Part shown: piece by piece, positions 1 through 12,170 of the stretch
Layout of the letters: each line of letters starts with the position of its first letter
Numbering within the stretch: the first letter of the stretch is position 1
Source of the DNA: Peromyscus leucopus
Taxonomy: Eukaryota; Chordata; Mammalia; Rodentia; Cricetidae
Assembly: GCF_004664715.2 (NCBI RefSeq)
Contig: NC_051069.1
Location: 69,834,647 to 69,898,646 of the forward strand
Reading direction: 5' to 3'
Length of the DNA: 64,000 nucleotides
Notes under the pieces: generated by a model
Database searches by the model: none
Seen by the model: only the letters and a program-made list of their open reading frames with translations
Told to the model about the DNA's origin: nothing
Program-made: the position numbers and the translations under genes

Positions 1-1500
1 CCGCCGGGCCTGAATGTCCCTGTCGACCGCTGCCGCCGGGCCCGTTTACCTCAGCGGGCTGCTGCTGGGCCCGTCTACCTCCACGGGCCGCTGCAGGCCT
101 ACCTGCGTCTGCTTGTCTCTGCTGCCGGGCCTGTCTACCCCTGTGGGCTGCCGCCGGGCCTGAATGTCCCTGTCGGCCGCTGCCGCCGGGTCCGTTTACC
201 TCAGCAGGCCGCCGCTGGGCCCGTCTACCTCTGTGGGCTGCCGCTGGGCCTGAATGTCCCTGTCGGCCGCTGCCGCCGGGTCCGTTTACCTCAGCAGGCC
301 GCCGCTGGGCCCGTCTACCTCTGTGGGCTGCCGCTGGGCCTGAATGTCTCTGCCGGCTGCCGCCGGGTCTGAGTATCCCTGTCGGCTGCCACCGCTGGGC
401 CCGTCTACCTCCACGGGCCCCCGCCGCAGGCCTACCTGCGTCTGCTTGTCTCTGCTGCCGGGCCTGTCTACCTCTGTGGGCTGCCGCTGGGCCTGAATGT
501 CTCTGTCGGCCGCTGCCGCCGGGACTGAATGTCCCTGTCGGCCGCTGCCGCCGGGCCCGTTTACCTCAGCGGGCTGCTGCTGGGCCCGTCTACCTCCACA
601 GGCCGCCGCCACAGGCCTACCTGCGTCTGCTTGTCTCTGCCGCCGGGCCTGTCTACCCCTGTGGGCCGCCGCTGGGCCTGAATGTCTCTGCCGGCTGCCG
701 CCGGGCCTGAATGTCCCTGTCGGCCGCTACCGCCGGGTCCGTTTACCTCAGCAGGCCGCCGCTGGGCCCGTCTACCTCTGTGGGCTGCCGCTGGGCCTGA
801 ATGTCTCTGCCGGCTGCCACCGGGTCTGAGTATCCCAGTCGGCTGCCACCGCTGGGCCCGTCTACCTTCACGGGCCCCCGCCGCAGGCCTACCTGCGTCT
901 GCTTGTCTCTGCCGCCGGGCCTGTCTACCTCTGTGGGCTGCCGCTGGGCCTGAATGTCTCTGCCGGCTGCCGCCGGGCCTGAATGTCCCTGTCGGCCGCT
1001 GCCGCCGGGCCCGTTTACCTCAGCGGGCTGCTGCTGGGCCCATCTACCTCCACGGGCCGCCGCAGGCCTACCTGCGTCTGCTTGTCTCTGCTGCCGGGCC
1101 TGTCTACCCCTGTGGGCCGCCGCTGGGCCTGAATGTCTCTGCCGGCTGCCGCCAGGCCTGAATGTCCCTGTCGGTCGCTGCCGCCGGGTCCGTTTACCTC
1201 AGCAGGCCGCCGCTGGGCCCGTCTACCTCTGTGGGCTGCCGCTGGGCCTGAATGTCTCTGCCGGCTGCCGCCGGGTCTGAGTATCCCTGTCGGCTGCCAC
1301 CGCTGGGCCCGTCTACCTCCACGGGCCCCCGCCGCAGGCCTACCTGCGTCTGCTTGTCTCTGCTGCCGGGCCTGTCTACCTCTGTGGGCTGCCGCTGGGC
1401 CTGAATGTCTCTGCCAGCTGCCGCCTGGCCTGAATGTCTCTGTCGGCCGCTGCCGCCGGGACTGAATGTCCCTGTCGGCCGCTGCCGCCAGGCCCGTTTC
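1..1500. repeat. GC-rich higher-order minisatellite array
   Basis: The stretch is built from 26-37 bp GC-rich subunits that share cores such as CCGGGCCTGAATGTCCCTGT, GGGCCCGTCTACCTC and CCGTTTACCTCAGC. One diagnostic subunit, beginning CCTACCTGCGTCTGCTTGTC, occurs near 98, 431, 616, 888, 1066 and 1339. The spacings are about 333, 185, 272, 178 and 273 bp, so short and long blocks alternate and give a composite period of about 450 bp. The 98-431 interval carries an extra local duplication with a 90-bp step (near 191 and 281). CpG is very frequent. The array is cut by the window start. Long open frames exist on both strands only because the repeat is poor in stops in some frames; I do not call them genes. 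Confidence 0.95.
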
Positions 1501-1502
1501 GC

Positions 1503-1541
1503 ACTGTGTACTCTTAACTGCAGAACCATTTCTCCAGCCCC
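1503..1541 (-). mobile_element. B2/B3 SINE 5' stub at the satellite edge
   Basis: The bases TACTCTTAACTGCAG, AACCATTTCTCCAGCCCC are the reverse complement of the tRNA-derived start of rodent B2/B3 elements (the A-box end). Only this head remains. Where the SINE body should lie, the minisatellite begins. The array therefore either entered, or replaced, a B2/B3 copy. Confidence 0.7.
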
Positions 1542-1544
1542 ATC

Positions 1545-4500
1545 CTTGAGACTTCGAAGGAACTAATCCTCAGTATTGGAAAATGTAAATTTCATACATG
1601 AGAAAAACAGCATTAGTCAAATCTGCATCACATTTACAAATTAAACAAATGTCAGTTTTGTTTTAAAGTGCTTTTGTTTACCTGTCACCTCCCTTGTATA
1701 GATCACTACCTAAATTAAAGGACTTGGGTTACTGTTAAGTAAAGTGAAATCAGAATACAATAAATCCTTACTGAGACAATTTAAAAATATTGAGACATTC
1801 TAATTACACTATATGAATAATTTAAGTGTAGATATATTTCTTTAAACCTTATGCATTTGGCCAGAGGCGTAAGTATCTTATGACATAAGTGGGTCTTGTA
1901 TAATAGATGAATACTATGAGTTCAAACAAATACAACTGAAGAATGTGGATCCTTCCCCATCACCTCCAATCTACTCCCTTTAACTGCTGGAAGAGTCCTG
2001 GTGTAATGAAAAAATATTATAATCATAATATTATTGAGCTATTATTGTATAAATTCCAAACAGGAATAAATGTACTCTTTCTAGTGTGCATTTTAATTTA
2101 TATTTTACTATATCACAAGGAGAAATAAATTCTTTTGGATAGAATTTAAAAAGAAATGACAGAAATTTATGTACCTAAAATTCAAGAAAATCTTTTTTAA
2201 AGACAAAATATGCTTCAAAATAAGAACTTCTCATGTAATCCTCACATTTTAGCATAGTGTGTCTAGGAAGGTTTTGCACTAATTACAGGTTTGTAGGAAT
2301 CTCTTTTGGCAGTAAAGTATTACATTTTCAAAAATAGACCACACTCAGTCATATTACCCAAAAAGACCCTTAGCTGATTATAATTAGAAGTAAAAATGTT
2401 TAAAGTAAGTCTCAACATGACATTTCTTAAGTCAGGAAGAGTCTAGGCCATATATATATATATTCAGATTATATGTACAAAATTAAAATGACTATGTAAT
2501 AGTTCAAGGATCGAATAGAATCATTAGTTTTTCTTCCAGGTCAGATTGCTGACATAAGTACACGTGGCTAGCTCTCTGTATGCCTCGAATTTCCTCCTTT
2601 GAGAGCAACCCAAACTGCCTTAAACCCATCTTTCCATGGCCTCTTCCCCGTTCCCTACTGTTTTCTTAACTCTGCTGATTGCTCTGATATCCTGCAGATA
2701 ACTATTTCTGCTGCCTGAATTTTCTCTCTCCAGATCTGTTCTTCCCTTTCCTCACATCAAAGTCAAATTACTTTTGAAAAGTGGTCTTATGATTTTTTTT
2801 CTTGACCTGATGATCCATATTACTTATATTATGATCATAATGTATAAATAGTTTTCAGTCGGCAGAATCCTAGTATATAAGCCATTGTGCATGATAGTAT
2901 TTTAACCACATATAGAAAAATGCATTAAGAAGGATCTTTAAGAAAGGATTATGACTGATTTGTTTGTGTGCACATATGTAAGATATTTAGTAATATATGT
3001 GGATATAGTCTCCTATAACACACACATACACACATTCAGAGGAGAATATGAGACTCCACAAAGTCTAAGTACTAAATTGTGTTATTTTATGGTAGTATTT
3101 AAAAAATTTTAATGTAAAAGTAAAATGCTTTTTGATGAACTTTTGAGGCAGTAGGTTGGTATTTTCCATGAAATCATCTTATGGTTGTAAAAATGGGAAG
3201 CATAATTTCTGTAAATTATGCATCGGCCATCCCAACTACTTTAAATAGACAAACATATTTATGAAATCTGTGACTAGTTGAGTAAAAGGTAAGCTCCTTT
3301 TGCAGGAACTTCAAGAAAACAGAAACCTAAAATCCTAGCCTCTGCCAGCTTTTCCCTGGTGTGAAACAGGGGGCAAGGAGGGTCTTCATCAGACAATATT
3401 AATAGTCGTTGAGCATGGAAAGGCCCCTCTGAAGGAGAGTAGGAGAGATATTCTAAATTGTTCTTTATATGAATGGAGATCCTGGAAGGGAATCTAGAAG
3501 CCAGAGGAGCTAGTGGTGTAAGGAAGATTCTACAGGCTTTTGCTTCAGTACACAAAAACCTAGTAATCCTTTAAAATGGGCAAAACATGGTTCTAGGTAC
3601 CCAAAATGCTTTGGTAAACAGATACAATTTCTGTTTTTTGTTTTGTTTTGTTTTTTTCTCTTGTGTGGTATTCTAGAAGACAGGTGGCTGGAGAGAATGA
3701 CATTTTAAGCATCTCAGGGGTGCTAAACATCTTTTAAGAAGTGAACTGTTCAATATTAGGTTCATTGCTATCATGTAAACTATCATGTTGCCCTGAAACT
3801 TGCAGAGAAGTACAATGTTACACATATTTCAGAAGGTACTTAGGGCATCGAGAGAGGAGGCATATCCTTAAAGAGACAGTGTAATGCTCTCACTCCAGTA
3901 TTTCAGTAAGGTCTCCCTTTTCACAAGCTTCTTAATCCAAAATAAACCAAAAGAGCAGCGAGGGGCCCAAACCAGACACAAAGCTAAAGGGTGAGCTGAT
4001 GTTAGTAAATAGAATGAGCCATTCCTTCCTGGATCGAAACTATGAGGAACTGAAAGGAGAAATTCTCTTTTCTCCCCGGAACATGGCTAACAAAATATAA
4101 AAATAAATATGTTTGGCTATCTCCTATTTCAAACACCGATCGTGAGTTTTGGGCCCTATAGAACTTTAACTTAGTACAAGCTAAAACAACAGTAATGGAA
4201 GGCTGTGAATTATTTCTTCCTTGATTGACTGGGGGAGGAGCAGTTTTTGCCCTCAAGGCTCATGCCATCTTGGTCAAAAGGTAATTTTCATGCTCATTGC
4301 AATAAAAGCTTCAACAGACAAACAGACCTGAGGTGTCTGGTTCTCCACTCGTTTCCCAGTTCACCTGCCTAGCCCTCTGTAAGACTGTCTGCTGGTTTCA
4401 CTAAATGCTTCCTCAGCCTTTCTCACTTCTCGTCTCCATTTGGTACCTTGGAAGAAGTCCTGGATGAGGCATCTGTAACCTTAGGTTGCCTCAGTCAAAG

Positions 4501-5144
4501 ACTGAAGCTATTTGCCAGCTCCCTGGTAACAGTATTTGCCGTTACATTTTGGTTGAGACAAACCAGAGGAGAAATTGAAGAGAAAAAACCCCCAGAGCAG
4601 GTAGCTCAGCCAACATCTCCATTCTCTACCTCCAACACCTCTTCAGTCTTCTGGTTTGCACTGACTGGCATCAGTACCCTCTACCCCGCTCTATAATTTC
4701 TTGCTACAGTTCTGACCCAAAACTGTATACATATGGACCTCAGAAGCAAGGGAAGAGACAACATTGATTTTCTTTTCATGTTCTATTCTGTCGGAGAGTT
4801 TTCCCCATGCTACGTTAGGGATGCAATGATGTGTTTACAGGCTTTACCACAAAACATGTTTCATTGAAGTTTATGGTCACTGTTATTATAACCACCCTGC
4901 TTAAAACTCTTTCTGTTGTCTTTATGAAACAGGCCTCAATACTCTCAAAAAATGTAAGAGCGACATACCCTAGTGTCCAGCAGCCTGTACTTTGTCCTAC
5001 TGGAACTGAGAGTCTCTAATGGATCCTCTGGGACTCTGTACAGTGGGATCTCTGTGTTACTAACCCTAAGTCCTTCTTGGCTAAATAGCATTTTGTTTCA
5101 TGCCTGGATGATATCACTCTGACTTCCCTTGTGATATGTCCCTT
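1545..5144. other. No gene; AT-rich, mostly unassigned
   Basis: I see no gene here. There are a short TA run (2450-2463), a small CA-rich patch (about 3018-3035) and a TTTTG-like tract (about 3632-3657). Open frames are under 100 codons and carry no recognisable domain. The 4448-4696 frame begins with TTG rather than ATG and has no splice or promoter context. Very old repeats may be hidden here. Confidence 0.5.
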
Positions 5145-5468
5145 AGTCCATTTATGCTGCTTTCATGAAATTGACTTGGTAGTTTATAAATAGAACTTTA
5201 TGTCTCAAAGTTCTAGGGGGCTCAGAAGACCTGAATCAAGGTGTTGTCAGATTTGGTGTCTTTTGGGGGCTCCCTTCCTGCCTCAAAGACCTTGTCTAGT
5301 TGCTATGTTTTCACATTGAGGAAAGAACAGGAGACCACAACAAAGCCTCATTTATGCATATGTATTCCATTCATGAGAAGTCCTCATAATCTAATCACTC
5401 CCATCTCTAACACTGGCTATCAGATTTCAACATATGAAGCTGAAGAACTGGACATTGAGCACATGGTG
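5145..5468 (-). mobile_element. Old MaLR LTR (MLT1-like), antisense
   Basis: The order of landmarks matches an antisense MaLR LTR. It opens TTAGTCCATTTATGCTGC, then has GGTAGTTTATAAA, CTCAAAGTTCTAGGGGG, AAGGTGTTGTCAGATTTGGT, CCATTCATGAGAAG, and ends near GATTTCAACATATGAA. Divergence is high and no target duplication can be seen, as expected for an old mammalian insertion. The subfamily is uncertain. Confidence 0.7.
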
Positions 5469-5839
5469 GCCTCCGGTATACTTGGCAGTTCCTCCCTTGA
5501 TGTAATGCTTACCTCTGTGACAGATACTCAGTTTTGATAGTTGAGTGATTGTTCTTCTCTTGCTCCCTTAGGCATCCTCAGAGAGAATTCTAGTGGTTAG
5601 TAGGGACTTAAAAGTGCAGACATCAGATTCTAGGACTCTTTAGATTGAGTGAAGAGGCAGTCTCCAGTTGTTTTGTGCACCTGCCTCCTTTTCCATGTTC
5701 AAGGAGCTCTGTATCTTGGCAAATTTTTCTTTTCTGGAGTTGTAGGTACTCCTAGGAGGTCACTAGATCTCTATCTGGTTTGTTTGGATTTAGAATGTGA
5801 GCTCTTGAGTGTTGTACCTTTGTAAACATTCGGAGCTTC

Positions 5840-6757
5840 TGAGTAAAAGAAGACAAATGAATGACAAATCACAACATAAAAGGATACTCCACACACTATG
5901 TCACCAGGGAACAGAAAATGAGAAGAACAATGAGATGCCAGGAGGACCTGTTAGCCAGCCAAATACACAGCACGTAAGTATCCCAAATGCTGGTGAAGAT
6001 ATGGAACAAGAGAACTCCTATCCACTGTGGGTCAGAACGCAAACTTGGCAGAACTACATTCGAAGGCAGTTTGTCAGTTTCTTACAAAATGGAGCAAACT
6101 TGGGGTGCATGATCCAACAATCATGGTCCTTGGTGTTTACCCAATGAAACTGAAAATGACGTTCATGCAAAAAAATGCACACAGCTGCATACAGCTTTTC
6201 GTGATTGCCAACATTTGGAATCAAAGAACATGAGCTCAGAACTCGAATGAACAAGTAAATTGTGATACATGCAGACAATGTAAGATCCAGAACTAAGAAA
6301 GAATTCATCCTATAAACTATGGAAAGGCAAGAGAGAAATGTAAGAGGGATACTGATAAATGGAAGAAGTCACTTGGAAAAAGCTGCATGATCCCAATTTC
6401 ATGGAATTCTAGAAAAGCCAATGGCTGCCAGGGATGAGAGGTTTCCAGGGATACATAGGAAGGACATCGTGGTTTTTTAGGACACTGAAGATTTTCTTTG
6501 ATACCAGAATGGCAGGCACATTCATTATTCATTTGTCCAAGTCTGTGGAATGTGCCATACGAAAACTATTCTAATGTAAACTGAACTTGGAGGAGAATGA
6601 TGGGTCAATGCAGGTCCACGTGACAAGTGTGCTTCTAAGGTAGGGGTATTGGCAGTGGAAGACTGCATATGTGTTAGGGAAGAGGATGACTTGAATGCTC
6701 TGGTTTCTGCTTCATTTGTCTGTGCTCATAAAATTGCCTCCAAAATACAAGTTAGTT
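5840..6757 (+). mobile_element. Old mammalian L1 (L1M-like) 3' end
   Basis: This is a degraded L1 3' end, running through terminal coding sequence and 3' UTR. Landmarks in order are GCTGGTGAAGATATGGA, TTTGTCAGTTTCTTACAAAA, GATTGCCAACATTTGGAA, CATGGAATTCTAGAAAAG, CAATGGCTGCCAGGG, CATTTGTCCAAGTCTGTGGA, TCTAATGTAAACTGA and GGGTCAATGCAGGT. The reading frame is broken throughout. The two short frames at 5809-6147 and 6027-6233 are fragments of this element and not genes. Confidence 0.8.
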
Positions 6758-6833
6758 AACTACACAGCTTTTCAGTAGTCAAAGGTATCTGTACAATAGC
6801 TGGTTTTTTACTGTTCTTCAGAGAAGGAAAACC

Positions 6834-6930
6834 ATTTTTTTTGTCTTATGAATGCTAAGGATTTAGCCCAGAGCTCATACATGCTAAGCACATACTGTAC
6901 CACCGAGCTTCATCTTCAGCTCCTGGGATG
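6834..6930 (-). mobile_element. ID/B4-type SINE fragment
   Basis: After a T run, the sequence AAGGATTTAGCCCAGAGC, CATGCTAAGCACATACTG, TACCACCGAGCTTCATCTTC is the diverged reverse complement of the tRNA-Ala-like ID head, which reads roughly 'gctcagtggtagagtgcttgc'. Confidence 0.55.
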
Positions 6931-9020
6931 GCAACTGCTACTTTGGATTTGGGATTTGATATTTTTAATATACAGCCAAAATTACTTATATTTTGTTAAG
7001 GCGTTGAGCTGTGTAACCTTTGCAGTTTTCTTCAGTTACCACATTTCTGCCAGATTCTGTTGCTTAGTCTGATATGTATGTGCTGTTCTTTTATTCTTTA
7101 CAGAGCCAACTGCAAGTTTGGCAAACACTGCCTCTCCCAGTTCGTACTGGTTTCTCCACTTGCCTGTCATTTCTGCCTCTGCCATGGTTTGGCTATGCAC
7201 ATCTGCTTCTTTTATCTGTATTTCACATTCTCAGCATTCCACATTCCTAAAGACAGCTAGTTGTCATTTCTATCAAGGCTCTGGCCTTGACTTTTTTGTT
7301 GCTGTTGTTGTCTCATCAAAGGCTGTGGAATCCTTTGGGATCTGAGAGGCAGCATGGGTAGAAACCAACTGCAGGGTAAGCTGCCCCAGACCCACAGTAG
7401 GGGAATTGTCTCTGAGTTCCAGGAGCCCACTGTGTCAGCACACACTGACTCCCACGCTGGGCTCTAATTTCAGTGCAATAGGTGCTGTCAGATAGCACAG
7501 CATGGACACTTGGACACTGCCAATCATTCTTATGGCCACACAAATTTGGATCAAGTGTAGGCCCTGGTTGCCAGAGTTGATTTGTTTTTAATAAACACAT
7601 CCATTGTTACACTACTTTTTACTATTTGGGCCATGCTCAATAGGACAACTGAATGTATGAAAACTGAATTTGACTTGACTTACTTTGTACAGAGTCTTTC
7701 CTGGAGCAAGTAACATATGAGAGAAAACTATCTAGAAAGCCACATGCTTCTTTCTCTCCTTTTCTGAAATGGATTATGAAACCTAATTTGAAAAACAACT
7801 TGAAGGAATTACACGCCACGTCTGCTTGCGCTTACACAAAAGCATTGTCTCTCTCCTTGTTGGCCACCTCTGTTGTCATGACAACAGTCCTTCTTTCACA
7901 GGTGCCATAGTGTATTTGCTGAGCAAAGATAGAGCCACTGTTTATGAAAATGGTTATTTAAGAACAGGTGTCACTAACATAGCACTCACTGTCACACATT
8001 AATAAAAGAGCAAAATGGAATATTGCTTCAAATAATATTAGGACAATGTTAGAAGAGTGATAGCATAAGGCATTTGGGCATATTGAGCTTTTCATGGGCT
8101 AGTTGAGTATAAACATGGCAATTACAGGGCATCATTGAAACTTACTCCTGTAATAGATCTTAGAAGACTCTAGTGTAAACACTCAGATTTTTGTAATGGC
8201 AAAAATCCCACCCCATTCTTCATGAAGGTACAGGTATGATTTTTTTGCAGAAAAATCAATGAATACTAGAAATTTATGTTGCTGACCTGAGAAATGGAGA
8301 TTTAACCTATGTGGACATCAGATCCTTTCTGATTTACAACCTTGTTAATGAAATAAATATATTTTTTCATAATAAGTTTCTGTTGGACTATATGATTTTT
8401 ATGACAGTGCACCATTATATCCAGGGAGTTAATCTCAGTTGAGCAAAGTAATTGAGTTTCCAATTCAGTCATATACTTGCCTATGTAAGATAACTAATTA
8501 TTTACCAATGAAGATGAAAGCAAAGTTGAATGAAATAGTGCTGGTCCTGAAGGTATAAAGGGCTCCAAGCTGAAGAGGACTTACTGATGCTTCTCCAAGC
8601 TCTCTTATTCACCCTTAAAAACCTCCACAAAGTTCTCCTTTTGGAATTACTTGAAAATAAATAGCTAGAGTAGGGGCCTTGCAGTTTCAAGAGAACTCAG
8701 TCATTTATGCGAAGTGCTAATGAATAATTTGTGAGCCAGCCGTGGTGAGTCTGCCCACAGCTGTAATAATGCCCCTGTACTCCCAAGGCTCCTCTCCTCT
8801 CACAATGTGATTATTGTGAGGCCAGACTTTCCAGCACTTCCCAGGGGCGAAGCTTCCTTCCCTCGCGTTTTTGTAAGGCATTTCTCAACTTCCCAGTCAC
8901 TATTAGAGTTGTCAGTTTCAGCAAGAACTCGACAATGTTCTGTCAATTGCGCTTGTTGAATCCTATCAGCTGTGTCTTGCCATTATTTCCAAGAATGTTC
9001 TTTTCTTCCAAAATGTGTAT
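6931..9020. other. No gene; unassigned
   Basis: No gene is supported. The small frames near 7060-7345 and 7257-7600 overlap each other on both strands and lack domains. A perfect 8-bp inverted repeat (CTCACAAT / ATTGTGAG) lies near 8796-8820. The rest looks like unique or very old sequence. Confidence 0.45.
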
Positions 9021-9175
9021 AGCTGGGTGATGGCACATGCCTTTAATCCTAGCTGAGGCAGGTGGCTCTTTGTGAGTTTGAGGCCAGATTTACAAAGTAA
9101 GGACCAGGACAGCCAGGGCTGTTACACAGAGAAACCCTATCTCGAAATACAAACCAAAACAAAATGAAAAAAAAA
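9021..9175 (+). mobile_element. B1 SINE, diverged
   Basis: The 7SL-derived B1 landmarks are in order: AGCTGGGTGATGGCACATGCC, then TTTAATCCTAGC, GAGTTTGAGGCCAG, CCAGGACAGCCAGGGCTG, ACACAGAGAAACCCTATCTC and an A-rich tail. A piece after the B box is missing. Confidence 0.85.
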
Positions 9176-9432
9176 CTGTAGGCTTTCATTGACTGACATT
9201 TTATACATGAACTGTAGGATCAGATTAGTTATCTCATACTAAAGAATAAGGCCCGTTTTTCAAATGTAGAAATGGATAGAAAAGTATAGTTTGTGGATTT
9301 GGAAAATTTGGATCAATGGCAATAATTTAAAATAAATTTATTTAGTATATAAAAACCACTGCATTAACTGAAATTTTACTATGAATGGTGGAGTTGATGC
9401 AAGAGGTAGAAAATATTGGATTATAGTTATCG

Positions 9433-10252
9433 TGATGGTTGGCTTTTGTCATTTTGGCACAAAACTAGGCATATCTGGGAAAAAGGGACATTAGTTGAAG
9501 AATTGCTTCCATCAAATTGGCCTGTAGGCAAGACTGTGGGTGTTGATGTAACCAACCGTCTTATTATATAAGAAACACAGAAACAATGTAAAAGAGAAAG
9601 CTGAGAGGTCAGAGCTCAGAGCTAAAATCTTACCCTTCCTCCTGCTGTCCCAGCTTCGTGAAAAGAAAGAGACCTACTTCCTGTCGGTTCGTTTTTTTAT
9701 AGTATGTTGTTCTGCCTTCTCATTGGTTGTAAACCCAAACACATGACTGCCTCGTCACTGTCTGAATGTACAGCCCCCTAGGTCTTAAAGGCATATGTCT
9801 CCAATGCTGGTTATATCCCTGAACACACAGAGATCTTATGGGATTAAAGGCGTGTGCCACCACCGCCACACTCTTGCTATGGCTCTAATAGCTCTGACCC
9901 CCAGACAACTTTATTTATTAACATATAATCAAAATAATATTTCAGTACAATTAGATTACCACCACATGTGGGACATTTTTTTCTTGATAATTATTGATGT
10001 GGGAGTGCCAAGCTCACAGTAGGGTGTCACTCCTGAACAGCTGGTCGTGGGTTGTATAAGAAAGCTAACTGAACAAGCAATGGGAAGCAAACCAGTGTGC
10101 AGCATTCCTTGACTATCTCTGCTTCAGCTCTTACCTCCAGGTTACTGCCCTGAGTTTCTTCAATGGTGAACCTGGAGGTGTAAGCAAAATAAGCCCGTTC
10201 TTCCCTGAGTTACTTTTGATAGTCATGGCTTTTATTACAGCAATCTATAATA
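9433..10252 (+). mobile_element. MaLR-type rodent LTR, split by another LTR
   Basis: The left part (9433-9540) and right part (9973-10252) join to one LTR of the common rodent MaLR type. The left part has TGATGGTTGGCTTTTGTC and TTGGCCTGTAGGCAAGAC. The right part has TCTTGATAATTATTGATG, GGTCGTGGGTTGTATAAG, CTTACCTCCAGGTTACTG and GTAAGCAAAATAAGCC. The split is filled by the LTR at 9541-9966. The exact family name is uncertain. Confidence 0.7.
9541..9966 (-). mobile_element. Solo class II ERV LTR nested in a MaLR LTR
   Basis: The insert begins TGTTGATG and ends ACCACCACA on the plus strand. It is flanked by a perfect 6-bp duplication TGTGGG (9535-9540 and 9967-9972). Six-base duplications and TG...CA ends are usual for class II (ERVK-like) retroviruses. 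Read on the minus strand it starts TGTGGTGGTAATC, has an AATAAATAAA motif near its start and a purine-rich part further on. Its body holds a B1-derived segment, GGGATTAAAGGCGTGTGCC on the plus strand at 9840-9858. No internal retroviral sequence remains. Confidence 0.85.
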
Positions 10253-10256
10253 TAGT

Positions 10257-10346
10257 AATCTATCTATCTATCTATCTATCTATCATCTATCTATCTATCC
10301 ATCAATCCACCCACCCACCCACCCACCCATCCATCCATCTATCTAT
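10257..10346. repeat. Compound tetranucleotide (TATC)n/(CCAC)n/(CCAT)n
   Basis: Runs of CTAT, then CCAC/ACCC, then CCAT and CTAT again. The array directly abuts the end of the MaLR-type LTR. Confidence 0.95.
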
Positions 10347-12170
10347 GCATTTTTATGTTAAATATCTAGTTGATAGTTGAATTATAATTCACAACTCAAT
10401 TTTGCAGATACTCTAAAAAAGTCATCAGCATCTATAACATGTGGCTATGTATCTGCTGTGGCCACATCAGTAGTTATCATATTTAGCTTAGTAAACTATT
10501 CTGGAATTTTAAGATGGTGACAAGAAACAAGTGGACATGAATGTATGCATGGGAACCATGTAAAATCTAGTACTCCAAATATAACAGTTAGATGTCGGGC
10601 TATAATCCCAGTTGGAATTCTTGTCTGCTCTGAAACATGAGGTTATTTAAATAAATTCTCTGTATCTCACTTTTGGTTGTTGTTAGATAGAAACAATTCT
10701 TTCCAATGCAAAGAGCATAATATCAATGTGGGTAAAGTATCTTGCATATAGTGGAAACTAAAGAACACTGTGATAGTAGTTTGATAAGTTTAATGAATCT
10801 GTGTGGTGAAGGTAAAATTTCATCATTAATTTTGATCTTATTTATTCAAATAATTTTTTTTGAGACAAAGTCTCATATAACCTAAGCCAGATCATTAGAT
10901 TTCTATAAAAGATACTATAACATAAAATATGCATATTATATTATTTATTACCCAATAAAACTTAGGATGTCAGATGTAAATGAAGTCATCAGTTACTAAA
11001 GTATTTCAGATGAGGTCAACAGACTGGCCTAGAATTAGGTGGAGTGTTCAAGGGCAGTATGGACAAAATACCTCAGTGATAATGGATGATACCACTTTGG
11101 GGATGTTGCTGTTATTCTATAGTAGAAGCTCTCTTCTCATTGCTTCATATACACTTGTAACAGGTGGTGATATGCTGTCAAACTAAGAAGTCGCAACAAA
11201 AGAGAACATTTTTATTGTGTAAATGCTCATATAATTGCTGGCATTAGCTATAACTGAACATGCACCATTTGTTGATCCCAGTTACAGATCTCACATTGAC
11301 CTCCTGGGAAGTTCTGTTCTATCTGCCATCATCAAATTGTTATCCAGGCTTGTCTGCTAGATAGGAGAGACAGACTTAATGTGCTATATGTGTTTCAATT
11401 TGAAAAACAAATTTAATATTTATTTTCAAGTTTAAGGGCCATGAAAAGAATTAATAAAATTTCTTCTAATGAAATGTGTGGGCAAATGGCTGGTATAAAC
11501 TAGATGAAACCACGGTAAAGAAAAGGCCAATAGATTATATTTTTAATATAAATGGTCATTTGCACTTATAAAAACTCAAAAGGTAGAGACAGCATTATAA
11601 ATAAGTTTTCTTTTCCCTGTGGGTGCTTTTGATTTTGAAGAGAAAGCAATTTATTTGTATAGACTATCTCTATATACACATAATATTTATCTATCATCTA
11701 CCTGTCTGTCATCTATTTGTATCTATCTCTGTCTCTATGATGACCTTAATAATAACTGTATTAACTATGAAGGCATAACTTAGCAATTAGATATATTTGG
11801 GATTATTAAACTTATAATATCATTGAATAATTTTAGTGTATTACATAATTTTTGGTTAAAGTATTATAATTGATGCTATTTTGAGGAACAAATTAGTACT
11901 AAATTGCATATATCTGATGAAAAAGAATGTTCATTTTAAAGAGATGAAATGGAAATGATTGAACCTTTTATTGTAGTTGAATATTCCTCTTGTCTCTTTT
12001 TAGCAATAACATTAGATTACAGAAATAATTTATTTTACACTTTGTGGTTTTATTGAATCTTATATTCTAAGCAGAGCACTTAAAAACTCCAGTTTCTTTA
12101 AAATCTTAGAATAGATTTCTATTTTTAATCATATTTCTTTAAAATATATAAATTATTATTATTTTATTTT
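10347..12170. other. No gene; AT-rich, one B1 stub
   Basis: The only repeat I can place is a short antisense B1 head at about 10852-10890 (T run, then TGAGACAAAGTCTCATATAA). A loose CTAT-rich patch lies near 11690-11740. No gene is supported; the longest frame is under 70 codons. Confidence 0.45.

Noticed and set aside
1..1500. Satellite as a CRISPR-like array or a coding gene family
   Set aside because: Units are contiguous without unique spacers, and the host is a mammal; open frames on both strands reflect composition.
4448..4696. 82-codon frame with a hydrophobic segment
   Set aside because: It begins with TTG, not ATG, and has no exon or promoter context.
8796..8820. 8-bp palindrome CTCACAAT / ATTGTGAG
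   Set aside because: Short enough to be expected by chance in 64 kb, with no other structure near it.
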